Part shown: positions 9,251 to 17,830 of the stretch, piece after piece | How the letters are laid out: each line of letters opens with the position of its first letter | Position numbering within the stretch: the first letter of the stretch is position 1 | NCBI GenBank assembly: GCA_016185065.1 | Contig: JACPOL010000008.1 | Location: forward strand, 620,001 to 684,000 | Length of the DNA: 64,000 nt | Origin: Chlamydiales bacterium | GTDB lineage: Bacteria; Chlamydiota; Chlamydiia; Chlamydiales; Rhabdochlamydiaceae | Reading direction: 5' to 3' | Position numbers and translations under genes: made by a program | Notes under the pieces: generated by a model | Seen by the model: the letters and a program-made list of their open reading frames with translations, nothing else | What the model was told of the DNA's origin: nothing | Database searches by the model: none

Positions 9251-9943
9251 ATGACAAGTAGAAAAGCATTCTCAGTAATTTTTCTCTCGATTTTTAGCCT
9301 GCTGCCTATGACCTTTTTACAAGCATCGGCCGCATCCAAACACATGGTCGGTGTCTTTTGCGGCTCAGACGAAGCAATTCCAGATCTCTACAAAGAGCAG
9401 GCCCTTGAACTTGGCTCAGCGCTTGCTAAGTCGGGACACGGCCTCATCACAGGCGGCGCCAACACTGGACTCATGAGTGCTGTTGTAAATGGATTTACGA
9501 AAAAAGCAGATCCGCTTCACTCGAAGGGAGTTATCCCAGCAATATTTAAAAACTATAACGTTCGCCATCCCAAGATTCCAGAATGCAATTTAGTGTGGAC
9601 AGATACCATTCATGAGAGACTTCAAGTATTCCAAGAAAAGTGCGATGCAATGGTGATTTTACCTGGCGGCTTCGGAACTCTACATGAACTTATGGACTTC
9701 ATGGTTCCTAAGCAGTGGGGTCTCATGGAAAAGAAGATCATTTTATTGAACACAGACCACTACTGGGACCACCTACTTGAACAATTTAAGGTCATGGTAG
9801 AGAAGAAGGCTCTCAAGCAGAAACACCTCGATCTTCTTGTAGTCGTTACAAGCATTGAGGAGTGCATAAAGGCCATTCAAAATAAGGGAGTATCAGACCA
9901 CCAAGGCCTAAACGATCGTTATTGGGAAAAATCAACAAAGTAG
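9251..9943 (+). CDS. LOG-family phosphoribohydrolase-like protein with signal peptide
   Basis: A 230-residue protein of the TIGR00730/LOG family. The nucleotide-binding glycines are in ITGGANTGLM (residues 66-75), catalytic Arg123 is in HERLQVF, and the hallmark PGGFGTLHE spans 138-146. Enzymes of this family cleave nucleoside 5'-monophosphates to base and ribose 5-phosphate (cytokinin activation in plants). They are normally cytosolic and about 190 residues long. Here about 28 extra residues form a good signal peptide (hydrophobic FSVIFLSIFSLLPM, cleavage near ASA). The protein is therefore probably exported, which raises the question of its substrate. It follows the exported esterase by 11 bases with a GGAGAG ribosome site, so an operon is likely. 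Confidence 0.85.
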   Translation: MTSRKAFSVIFLSIFSLLPMTFLQASAASKHMVGVFCGSDEAIPDLYKEQALELGSALAKSGHGLITGGANTGLMSAVVNGFTKKADPLHSKGVIPAIFKNYNVRHPKIPECNLVWTDTIHERLQVFQEKCDAMVILPGGFGTLHELMDFMVPKQWGLMEKKIILLNTDHYWDHLLEQFKVMVEKKALKQKHLDLLVVVTSIEECIKAIQNKGVSDHQGLNDRYWEKSTK

Positions 9944-9986
9944 CCACCCGCTCTCTTTTCTGAAGCGCGCAGGCGAGATCCCACTC

Positions 9987-10835
9987 CTAGCCACGGAAGT
10001 GGCGTAAGGCGCTAGCCCCGCGTGTAGCGCAAGCGGAACGTGGGGAAAACGCGCCCCCAAACACAAAAGAGCCGCGGCAGCGGCGAAAGAGGTCCCTTTC
10101 ACCGCTTCCGCGGTTCTGGTAATAAGCATAAAAAAAGCGGCGCTCTGAGGAGCGCCGGTTTTTGGAATTTTGGGTTAAAGAGAGAGTTTGGCTTTTCGAG
10201 CCAGCGCCAGCACCGGCACCAGCTGTTTTGGCTCCTGCTCCAGCCGGAATAACACACGCAGCCTTATGTGCGGGCCAGTGCGCTTTTTGGCACGCTTTTG
10301 AACAATACGCCACATTGAAGCATCTTGTGCATTTTGGGAATATTTTGGCCCAAGTATCACATCCATTAGAGCATTCTATCACGCCTTCTTTAGAAAGTTC
10401 TTTGACTCTTTTTTGAAGGCTCTTATCGGCCATCTTTTGAAATTTTTCGCTGCTCACTCCATCAGGATATTTTCTCTGCATCTTGTCTTCTTCATGCTCT
10501 TTTCTTGAACGGTAGGACCTTTTCAAGAGATCAATATCAGCTTGCGTAGGCTCCCTGCCAAAGGCTTTTTTAAAAAAGTCTATAAGAAAAGAAGAATCAT
10601 CTAGTAATTTTTCATCAACGACTTTGCGTAACATTGGAGAATGAGAGGAAATAGAAGTTCCCTCAGTCGAAGTTAGCAGTTGCTCTGAAATAACAGTCCG
10701 CATAAATGCATCTCCTACATGCTCAGCGACTGCTGCAGCAACTCCTTGTGTTTGAGCACGTTGAGGAAACGCTGCCGTTAATAAGCGACTAGCATCCTCA
10801 GTTCGTTTCGCGTTTAATCCACTTTCTGTTGTCAT
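9987..10835 (-). CDS. MYND zinc-finger protein, eukaryote-like, with repeat-encoded tail
   Basis: A 282-residue frame whose residues 155-194 form a MYND-type zinc finger: Cys155, Cys159, Cys169, Cys172, Cys178, Cys182, His190 and Cys194, with the typical YCSKACQ and HWPAHKAAC segments. The spacing from Cys178 on (C-x3-C-x7-H-x3-C) is exactly MYND; the first pair is C-x3-C rather than C-x2-C. MYND domains mediate protein-protein contacts in eukaryotes and are rare in bacteria, so a host-directed role is likely. Residues 1-150 are helical and unrecognised. After an Ala/Gly-rich linker (200-213), the last ~60 residues are encoded by a hairpin terminator and repeat R1 and are unlikely to be native. 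One extra CT unit in the run at 10179-10186 would put a TAA right before the hairpin. Confidence 0.7.
   Translation of the reverse strand: MTTESGLNAKRTEDASRLLTAAFPQRAQTQGVAAAVAEHVGDAFMRTVISEQLLTSTEGTSISSHSPMLRKVVDEKLLDDSSFLIDFFKKAFGREPTQADIDLLKRSYRSRKEHEEDKMQRKYPDGVSSEKFQKMADKSLQKRVKELSKEGVIECSNGCDTWAKIFPKCTRCFNVAYCSKACQKAHWPAHKAACVIPAGAGAKTAGAGAGAGSKSQTLSLTQNSKNRRSSERRFFYAYYQNRGSGERDLFRRCRGSFVFGGAFSPRSACATRGASALRHFRG
9988..10115. repeat. Dispersed repeat R1, copy 1
   Basis: A roughly 100-base element. Conserved blocks are a CCACGGAAGTGG-like palindrome, GGCGCTAGCCCCGCG, AAGCGGAACGTGGGG and AGAGCCGCGG. Copies also occur at 10938-11034, 53713-53813, 60761-60860 and, inverted, at 60868-60963. 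This copy lies inside the 3' end of the MYND reading frame. Confidence 0.85.
10129..10163. terminator. Bidirectional hairpin terminator inside the MYND frame
   Basis: An eight-base stem CGGCGCTC/GAGCGCCG (10138-10145 and 10150-10157) with a four-base loop. It is flanked by an A-run on the left (T-run on the minus strand) and GTTTTT on the right. It would end transcription of the leftward MYND gene before the annotated stop at 9987, which argues that the true 3' end of that gene lies just upstream. Confidence 0.6.
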
Positions 10836-10937
10836 ATTTAATCCTATTGTTTAAAAAACTAAATTATATAAAAAAAATTCAATAAAAACAAGAGATTAAA
10901 AACACTTAAATATAATTTTAATTTGATAAACAATTCC

Positions 10938-11034
10938 GAGCCACGGAAGTGGCATAAGGCGCTAGCCCCGCGTGTAGCGCCAGCGGAACGTGGGGAAAAC
11001 ACGCCCTCCAAACACAAAAGAGCCGCGGTAGCGA
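10938..11034. repeat. Dispersed repeat R1, copy 2
   Basis: Nearly the same sequence and same orientation as copy 1, about 950 bases away. The two direct copies bracket the MYND gene. The bases before it (10836-10937) are very AT-rich and hold the probable promoter region of the MYND gene. Confidence 0.85.
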
Positions 11035-11054
11035 GTCCACAACTCCCCGCCCCT

Positions 11055-11322
11055 GATCGAGCAAAGCGAGATCCCTGGAGTGCGGCGCTCTGCGCCGCCT
11101 TGATTTGGTAAGATTTGGAAGAGAAGCAGAACAGGATCCGCTTCGCTTGCAGGATCGCCCCCCTTGCTAAGCGCCGGGGGCGGCAGGATAGGGAAATTCC
11201 GGAAATCCTGCCGTCGCGGTCAGCGACGATCCTGCTAGCGAAGCGGATCTTGTTTTTTTAATCCTGAAAACCAGGGCGGCGCAGAGCGCCGCACTCCAGG
11301 GATCTCGCTTATCCGCTCGATC
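11055..11322. repeat. Nested palindromic element with R2 repeats as outer arms
   Basis: The outer arms, 11055-11099 and 11275-11322, are near-perfect inverted copies of repeat R2 (GATCGAGC, CCCTGGAGTGCGGCGCTC and following bases). Inside, a second pair of 27-base arms at 11131-11157 and 11227-11253 (ACAGGATCCGCTTCGCT and complement) encloses a third hairpin (GGCAGGAT/ATCCTGCC). The inner right arm ends in a T-run. The outer right arm reaches the stop codon of the lipoprotein gene at 11321. Confidence 0.8.
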
Positions 11323-11842
11323 AAAACTGAGCTCTACTCAATGCCTCTTCGTAGGTCTCGGTGGCAATCGTCCTCAAGCGATCAGTCTCAGGATCTCTAA
11401 TATCGTATCTAATAGCACCCTCTAGAGCAGACGCAGCGCAGATCTTTCCTCTGTCAATATCTGAATGATCTGGCTTTCGAACAAAAATTCTAATTTCAAC
11501 ATTATTAGCTGTGAATGGACGGTTGTAAAGGTAGGGTTGTATCTGCTCATTTTTATTTATAACAGCAAGATACTCATGAATTGCAGAAAGGAGTAGCTCT
11601 CTCGCTTTTTTTTGATCCACATCATGGTAGTATGAAAAACTCAATGCCAGCATCTTAATATCTGTCATCATCTGGGCCCCATCACCTACGAGATGGAGTT
11701 TTTTTTCACTTTTGAGTTTTTTCGCAGTTTCAAGATTCATTTGGTCCACAATTTTAGAATCTTTTCTCTGTTTATGAAAGAAAGAGCAGCTAAAAAATGT
11801 TGTAAGCAGAAGAATAACTATCCAAGAGCAGATCTTTTTCAT
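11321..11842 (-). CDS. Lipoprotein overlapping the RHS gene; candidate immunity partner
   Basis: A 173-residue protein with an N-terminal hydrophobic stretch ending in FFSC (Cys19), which fits a lipoprotein signal. The rest is a mixed alpha/beta domain of a family I do not recognise with certainty; I have an impression of similar small lipoproteins beside RHS/DUF687 genes in other chlamydiae. Its ATG overlaps the stop of the RHS gene by four bases (ATGA), so the two are translated as a pair. In polymorphic toxin systems the gene directly after the toxin usually encodes its immunity protein. A periplasm-facing lipoprotein would suit a toxin acting in the periplasm or on membranes. This role is inference from position only. 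Confidence 0.7.
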   Translation of the reverse strand: MKKICSWIVILLLTTFFSCSFFHKQRKDSKIVDQMNLETAKKLKSEKKLHLVGDGAQMMTDIKMLALSFSYYHDVDQKKARELLLSAIHEYLAVINKNEQIQPYLYNRPFTANNVEIRIFVRKPDHSDIDRGKICAASALEGAIRYDIRDPETDRLRTIATETYEEALSRAQF

Positions 11843-14800
11843 TCCCTTCGATTCCCCATCTGATAGTCCTTAATATGGCCTTCAATCACACTCCTGAACG
11901 TAGGACTCAAAATTGAGTGATCGTGAAAAGGCGCATCCTCATGTGGATCAAGCACAATCAACTGATCCGCATATTCAGAACGGATAGTGGCGTCTATTCT
12001 TGAGACGAAATCGCGCTTGCTCATGTAGTTGTATGATCTATGGCACAACCCTCGAGGAATAATTTTCCCTCCTCCAACCGATATCGAAGTAATTCTATCT
12101 CTAATTTCAGGAGAAGAGCGTTGCAAAGCACCATGCACAATGATACTTCCTCCGCTCGAACTAACCACTAGCATTTCTGCGCCAGGAGGATTGTTTTCGA
12201 CAAACCCTTCCCATTCTTTTTTCAAGAGGATCTGCTCTCTCGTTATCTTTCCCATGTATTCTTCTATGCAGTTTTCAATATCAAAAAAAGGCCCATTAGA
12301 TGCGTTATGCATAAGAGTGACTTGAATTCCATTTCCGAGCTCGCTAAATGTTTTTGCCGCAGTGAATGCTTGTTCTTGTGTAGTTAAGATCCCATTTACA
12401 TACATAGCACCAGAAGGTTTAGAAGAAGGATCTGTGCTATAGGTGCCGGAGGTTTCGGTGGCAAAAGCATAGAGATTTCTAGCAAAGGAAGCAAGGGAGG
12501 AGAGGAAAGAGCGGGTGCGGGATTCGCTTTTTTGGGGGAGATCCTTTTCGAGGAGGTCCTCGAGACCATAGAGGTCGAAGCGGGTTAGGGGGTTGTTGCT
12601 GCAGAAGGCGTAGAGGCTGCTGAGGGCGGTGTATCCCTTGGGGTCGGTTGTGAGCCAACGGCCTAGGGAGGGCATGTAGTATCTGCGGCCAAAGTAGACG
12701 AGGTGTGTCTCCTCATCTGTCCGTTTGGACTGGTAGCGCCAGGGGGATCTTGGGGCCTCTGTGTTTGCGATCTCCTCCCCAAAGGCGGTGTAGTCATACT
12801 TCTCGACGAGGGTGCGGGTCTGGGGAGAGATGAGGCCTACAACATTCCCCAGCAGGTCGTGCTGGGGAATGAAGAGGAGGCCGTCGAGCTCGAGAGCGAC
12901 TGCCGCGCCGGCCTCTGCTCTGGGGACGGATCCTAAAATGCGCAGCTGGCAGAGCGTGTGCGCATCATCCATCGCTCCAATCTCATTCTGATCATCGTAG
13001 AGGAAGTAGAGCTTCTGGCTCTCTTTCCACGTGCCAGCCTCTTTGAGGTAGCTGACCTTAGAGGTGCGTCTATGAAGTCCATCATATGTAAAAATCACCC
13101 AGTAGCGTTCGGGAGAGATCACCTGGATGAGGCGGTCGAGCGCATCGTAGTAATAGCGAACCTGCTCCTCTTTCATCTGCTGCAAGATGGGATTACCATT
13201 CGCATCGTAGGAGAAGTGCTCCTCTTCGGTTTTCAGAAGTTCATTTAATGCGTTGTGAGTGTGGGCCACTCCATCCTGCACGCGCCTATTCTGGTGCGAG
13301 TCGCTGACGTAGGTGTGATCCTTTTCGCGTGTAAGCTGCGAGAGTCCGTCGTAGGCAAATGAACGCCTCTCTTCTGCCCGCTTGATTTGCAGAATGTTTC
13401 CCGAGGGGTCGAACTCGCTAATCGCGTAGGTAAAATAGGGCGAGGAGAGCGAGACTGCTCTTCCTAACATGTCAACTGTGCGGGTTTGCGCTCCCACTCC
13501 AGCTGCGAGTTCTTCGCTCAGAAGATTGCCCGCCTGATCATACTCGGTGTACTTATGCGTGTAGAGGAGATCGCCATCTGCGCTCAAACGCTCTACCCCT
13601 CTGAGGTAGAGAGCGTCATAGTGGTAGCTAACCGAAGATCTATCTGCCAAGAGAAGAGCTGTGCGGCGAGCCAGCGGATCGTACTTGTAAGCAATTGAGG
13701 CTCCGCCCTCCTGCACCTCTTGGGTGAGGCAACCCCTTCTATCATAGATGCGGGTGGTCGCTTTATGGTTCAGCAGGTTCTCATTTGAAACCATGCGTCC
13801 AAGCGGATCGTAGGCATAGGCGTAGTCGATCGACTGGTCTGAAGAGAAGAGGCGCACCTTGCGGCCGAGAGCGTCATACTCATGAATAAGATGCACTCCA
13901 TCGGGCTTGATGATCTCTCGAAGGAGGCCCGCCTCATCGTATCTATATCTCTCAACGCGCTGATCTACACTCCCAGCAGCCTTTGTTAAACTTAAGAGCC
14001 TCCCCATGACGCCATGCTCCCACACCGTCGTAACGGTAGAGAGTGGTCTTGCCGCTGAAATGAGAGTGCTCTCCTGCTTGCAGCACTTGCCTCCCAGATC
14101 GTAAAAGAATTTTTCCAGAGAGAGAAGCTCATCAGATGCGCCTCTTCCCTCGGTTTGAGTCACGCGGCCAAGCGCATCGTGAAGCGTGGTAGTGGAGACT
14201 CCCCGCGCGTCGATCACTCTCTTCTTAAGAACCCGCTGTCCCTGAGCATTGCGCTCGTTCTCGTCATAGAGAGTTTCAACTAGAAATCCAAGAGCATCCG
14301 TCTGGGCTACCGGTCTTTTAAATGAGTCGAAAACAAAACGCTCGGTGCTCTCCTGCCCGTTTATGAACTTTGTGACTGAAGACCTGTTGCAAGAGGCGTC
14401 ATAAGAGTAGAGAACTCTTGTCAGCGTATTTCCCTCTCCATCCTCTGCTCTCTCTTCAATGACGCGATCCAGAAGATCGTGCTCCTTCACTGTGATCAAG
14501 GGAGAAGTGCCGTCAGAGGTAGCCGTTGTGGAGGGGCGTCCTAAAGAGTCGTACCCGAAAGTGATCTTCTGAAAACCATCTTCTTGAGAGACTCTTCTTC
14601 CTGCTCCATCGTAGAAGTAGTAGACCGTCTGCCCCACGGGATCGGTCTTCGAGATCTGAAGATCGCCCTTATACTCTGCCCGTTCAGAGAAGAGAAGCGT
14701 CCGCTTCTCATCGTAGATCTTCTTCTCTATTTCTCTACCAAAGACGTCATACGAAAAAACAGAGACCGCGCCCTTGACATCGATCTTCTCTGCTAAGCTT

Positions 14801-17112
14801 CCATCTTTGTGATAGATCAGCTTTTCAACCGAGCCGTCGGGATGCTGTGTGCGTATCGGTTTTCCATACGCATTGTAGGAGATCTCTGTTGAATCCCCTC
14901 TCTCATCGACTCGCAAGATCTCTCTTCCCAATACATCAACTGTCGAGCTGCTCTTCGGGCTCCAGGGGAAGACTTCAGGATAGTGAGTTTCAACAGAGCT
15001 CCCGATGGGATTGTGTGTGTAGCGAGTCGCATTTCCAAAGTGGTCTATGGAGGCGCTCTTTCGGCCTTTTGTGTCATATTCGAAGCGGCTCGTATGCACG
15101 AGCTTATCAAAGCCCGTCTCTGTAACTTGACGCAGCCGGTCCATCTTGTCGTAGACCATCTCTTTAATCAGCTGCTCGCAAAAGCTCTCTTGCCGCACAC
15201 GATTGCCAAAAAGGTCGTACGCTATTTTTTGGACCTGACCTATCGCATTGGTCTCTTCGCAAGGCCTTCCCATCGCGTCATACTCTGTCCGCAGAGCATG
15301 AGAAAAGAGGCCTTCAGCATCGTAGATCTCCCGCTTAATCGGCCGTCCATCCGCGCGGTAGGAGATGATGCACCTACCTAAAAGCTTCTCTTTACCAGAG
15401 ATGAGATCGAGATACCTCTGTTCGATCTCCTCTGGAAATCCGAGGGCTGGCCCCGTCTGCCTGCGTTTAACTTCGACGATCTTTCGATAGGTGACGCCGC
15501 TTAGATCAGCCTCATCAAACCCTGCGCCATCATCAACAACCGTGCGGATAGGTAGATTGTCCGCATCGTACTGGTGAAACTCTCTTTTAAGAATCTTATC
15601 GCCGTCGCACTGAAGCTGCGACCTCACAAGCGGCGTGCCGGGAAGATAGGTAAATAGGGTTACAGCGCCACTCTCCTCTTCCACTCTCGAAGGGAGGTTC
15701 TCCTCTGTGTATCTTGTTTTTTTGGTGTAGGAGTCGCGGCCTCCCAATCCGGTGAGATCGCCGAGAAATCGCTCTTCAAGGACGTTCCCCTTCTCATCGT
15801 AGAAAAACTCCCGCGTCCAGATCTCCTTTCCATCGGGACCAGAGAGAGTTTTACTCTGGAGTTCGCCCGCCTCGTTCCAGGCCATGTGGAGATAGTGGCG
15901 ACGCTGATTCTTCTCGTCAAAGCTCTCAATCGATGTGGGAAAAAGAGAGGGATTAAAACGAAAAGCTGTCCTGCATCCGAGGGCATCGATCACCTCGCTT
16001 ACGCCATGCTCTTTATAGACATACTCATCTCGCTTCTTCTTCCGCTCGACCTGATAGAGAAAGTGGTAGGCGGGGATCAGCTCTCCATTCGGGCCGGCTT
16101 GTTCATAGAGAGTTTTAACTCGGTCGCAGCGCGGGTCTTCAATGTCTTTTAGTTTAACTTTCTGGCCCGCAACATCGTTTGTTCCCTGGCTGTAGTACTC
16201 AACAAAGAGCTCTCTCCCTTCGGGGAAGAGGCGTTTTCTTAGCAGCTTATCCGAGCTCTTTCTCTCCTTCGTGTATTCGATGGTCTCCGTTGGATGCTCA
16301 GGAGTTTTGATCGAGTTTAAACGAAAAGAGGAGATCCCCTCTCTATTCACCTCTTCAACAAAGCGGTACTCGAGAAGTTTCCCATCGCTCGTCTCGATAT
16401 TAAAATCTGCCGGACTCCTCTTCTTGCTCTCCTCTAGATAGTGAAAGCGCGCCCACGCATAGGTCTTTGTATTGGAGGGGTTGGTTGTTTTGACAAGAGT
16501 AAGCCTATGATAAGTATCATACTCGTAAAAGATCTGATTCTGGTTGGGAAGGCGCTCGGAGTGAAGAAGGTACTCCTTCATCACATTGTTCTTCCTCTTT
16601 CGCTTGTAGAACCTCTCCGTTCCATCCGCGCAGACCAGCTTGTACGAGGCCTTTTTGAGATTGATCAGACGGCTGTTTTTTAAATTAGTTCGCCCCGAAA
16701 TAACGCCATGAGCTGTGTTGGTCACCCCCTTCCCATGCTTTCTCAAGTCCGGAAGGTAGATGTCATTGCCCCTATCTTTGTATACCAGAACGCCGCCGGA
16801 GGGCTGACCGACGTAGGCTCTCCAGGTTTTACCCGATAGAGAGAAAGTGAGCTGAGTCTGAGGAAAAAAGATCCAGCCGCTTCGGCTGCCCCTTCCATCT
16901 CCACTCACGTAGAATCTGCGAAGAGAGAGCGGCTCTACCGCCTGAATCACATGATCATCTTGGAAGAGGGTAAAGTCGCCGGTGAGGGCATTCACATGCC
17001 GGCTAATTGTGATCTGCGGATCGCCATCTGTTGCAGCCAGAACGGAGGGGTCTTTTAGCTCTGCAAAAAGAGAGGCCGTGGCAGCAAGTAGCAGCAGAAG
17101 GAATCTGAACAT
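11839..17112 (-). CDS. RHS/YD-repeat giant protein with hydrolase-like C-terminal domain
   Basis: A 1757-residue protein with a signal peptide (residues 1-17), then more than 1400 residues of YD/RHS repeats (many copies of YD..GR, Y-x-Y-D and similar). The RHS core ends around residue 1517 with RRYYMPSLGRWLTTDP and the FDLYGLED segment, the equivalent of the DPxGL self-cleavage boundary. The last ~240 residues are a separate domain. A MYVNGILTT strand starts it, a possible nucleophile elbow VVSSSGGS lies near residue 1652, and DPHEDAPFHDHSIL may supply acid and His. This resembles the chlamydial DUF687 (CHLPS 43-kDa type) hydrolase-like domain as I recall it. RHS shells encapsulate and deliver C-terminal toxins, so this may be a lipase/esterase effector against rivals or the host. 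The overlapping lipoprotein gene is the likely partner. Confidence 0.9.
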   Translation of the reverse strand: MFRFLLLLLAATASLFAELKDPSVLAATDGDPQITISRHVNALTGDFTLFQDDHVIQAVEPLSLRRFYVSGDGRGSRSGWIFFPQTQLTFSLSGKTWRAYVGQPSGGVLVYKDRGNDIYLPDLRKHGKGVTNTAHGVISGRTNLKNSRLINLKKASYKLVCADGTERFYKRKRKNNVMKEYLLHSERLPNQNQIFYEYDTYHRLTLVKTTNPSNTKTYAWARFHYLEESKKRSPADFNIETSDGKLLEYRFVEEVNREGISSFRLNSIKTPEHPTETIEYTKERKSSDKLLRKRLFPEGRELFVEYYSQGTNDVAGQKVKLKDIEDPRCDRVKTLYEQAGPNGELIPAYHFLYQVERKKKRDEYVYKEHGVSEVIDALGCRTAFRFNPSLFPTSIESFDEKNQRRHYLHMAWNEAGELQSKTLSGPDGKEIWTREFFYDEKGNVLEERFLGDLTGLGGRDSYTKKTRYTEENLPSRVEEESGAVTLFTYLPGTPLVRSQLQCDGDKILKREFHQYDADNLPIRTVVDDGAGFDEADLSGVTYRKIVEVKRRQTGPALGFPEEIEQRYLDLISGKEKLLGRCIISYRADGRPIKREIYDAEGLFSHALRTEYDAMGRPCEETNAIGQVQKIAYDLFGNRVRQESFCEQLIKEMVYDKMDRLRQVTETGFDKLVHTSRFEYDTKGRKSASIDHFGNATRYTHNPIGSSVETHYPEVFPWSPKSSSTVDVLGREILRVDERGDSTEISYNAYGKPIRTQHPDGSVEKLIYHKDGSLAEKIDVKGAVSVFSYDVFGREIEKKIYDEKRTLLFSERAEYKGDLQISKTDPVGQTVYYFYDGAGRRVSQEDGFQKITFGYDSLGRPSTTATSDGTSPLITVKEHDLLDRVIEERAEDGEGNTLTRVLYSYDASCNRSSVTKFINGQESTERFVFDSFKRPVAQTDALGFLVETLYDENERNAQGQRVLKKRVIDARGVSTTTLHDALGRVTQTEGRGASDELLSLEKFFYDLGGKCCKQESTLISAARPLSTVTTVWEHGVMGRLLSLTKAAGSVDQRVERYRYDEAGLLREIIKPDGVHLIHEYDALGRKVRLFSSDQSIDYAYAYDPLGRMVSNENLLNHKATTRIYDRRGCLTQEVQEGGASIAYKYDPLARRTALLLADRSSVSYHYDALYLRGVERLSADGDLLYTHKYTEYDQAGNLLSEELAAGVGAQTRTVDMLGRAVSLSSPYFTYAISEFDPSGNILQIKRAEERRSFAYDGLSQLTREKDHTYVSDSHQNRRVQDGVAHTHNALNELLKTEEEHFSYDANGNPILQQMKEEQVRYYYDALDRLIQVISPERYWVIFTYDGLHRRTSKVSYLKEAGTWKESQKLYFLYDDQNEIGAMDDAHTLCQLRILGSVPRAEAGAAVALELDGLLFIPQHDLLGNVVGLISPQTRTLVEKYDYTAFGEEIANTEAPRSPWRYQSKRTDEETHLVYFGRRYYMPSLGRWLTTDPKGYTALSSLYAFCSNNPLTRFDLYGLEDLLEKDLPQKSESRTRSFLSSLASFARNLYAFATETSGTYSTDPSSKPSGAMYVNGILTTQEQAFTAAKTFSELGNGIQVTLMHNASNGPFFDIENCIEEYMGKITREQILLKKEWEGFVENNPPGAEMLVVSSSGGSIIVHGALQRSSPEIRDRITSISVGGGKIIPRGLCHRSYNYMSKRDFVSRIDATIRSEYADQLIVLDPHEDAPFHDHSILSPTFRSVIEGHIKDYQMGNRRE

Positions 17113-17186
17113 ATCCCACCCTTAAAAGGAGCGAGAAGGCTCTCAAAAAATCCCATGACAAGTCAATAGAAAATTTGACAAAACCT

Positions 17187-17248
17187 GACTTTTCCGCAAG
17201 CTATTGCGGAATAGTCGAGACTTTTCTGCAATAGCTTGCGGAAAAGTC
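17187..17248. promoter_or_regulatory. Perfect 21-bp inverted repeat in divergent intergenic region
   Basis: The arms 17187-17207 and 17228-17248 are exact reverse complements (core CTTTTCCGCAAGCTATTGC) around a 20-base spacer. It lies between the divergent RHS gene (start 17112) and the secreted-protein gene (start 17314), a place where a terminator is not expected. It may be an operator, an RNA hairpin in one of the leaders, or a small mobile palindrome. Confidence 0.6.
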
Positions 17249-17313
17249 GACAATTTTTATTAAGCATCTAAATCTGCTAGAAAAATTAACTACTTATAGA
17301 TAGATGTATAAAT

Positions 17314-17811
17314 ATGAAGAAGATTATCTCCTTTGCGCTTTTATTCTGCTGTTTGATTGCAAATGCACGAGCTGATGAGAGTGTCGACAGCTATCCGTGG
17401 AAGGGGCTGGTTGAGGATGAGGCGACATCTGGCGTGGTGACGCTCAGCGATTTGAAGTTGAACGGCCACAGCCGCGTTGCGATCGTGAAGCCTGGAGAAG
17501 AGGTTCAAGCTGAAGTCCAGTGCAGCTTCGATCGAGCACACTGCTCTAAATTCTCCCTCTACCGCATCGTTATTGGGATTGAAGGAACAGGGCCCCTCAC
17601 AAGCATCTACAACTCCTTCTGCCTTCTGACCGAGCGAAGCCACGAGAAGTTTGTCTTCAAAGCTCCTGAAAAGACGGGCCTCTATCAGCTGCGCTTCCGC
17701 GTAGCAAACACCCTCTATAAAAAGGATGCTCTACTCACCTGGACTGATAAGCAAGGGGAAGAGCCTGGAGCTGGAACCACCATCGGAATCCTCATTGTCA
17801 ATGGCTCGTAA
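17314..17811 (+). CDS. Small secreted protein of unknown function
   Basis: A 165-residue protein that I do not recognise. It starts with a signal peptide (MKKIISFALL to ARADE, about 21 residues) and continues as a mostly beta-strand domain with an EVQAEVQC strand, a paired Cys region (CSFDRAHCSKF, plus a third Cys in NSFCLLT) and a C-terminal GIL(I)VNGS end. The fold looks like a single immunoglobulin-like or jelly-roll module stabilised by disulfides, which fits the periplasm or outside. It stands divergent to the RHS gene, with a perfect inverted repeat in between, and convergent with the esterase gene at 17831. Transcription may be controlled together with the RHS locus. Confidence 0.7.
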   Translation: MKKIISFALLFCCLIANARADESVDSYPWKGLVEDEATSGVVTLSDLKLNGHSRVAIVKPGEEVQAEVQCSFDRAHCSKFSLYRIVIGIEGTGPLTSIYNSFCLLTERSHEKFVFKAPEKTGLYQLRFRVANTLYKKDALLTWTDKQGEEPGAGTTIGILIVNGS

Positions 17812-17830
17812 GAGAGTGTCTGCAAGCGAG

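Noticed and set aside
10923-11111. 62-residue reading frame on the plus strand
   Set aside because: It is composed of repeats R1 and R2 and has no recognisable protein features.
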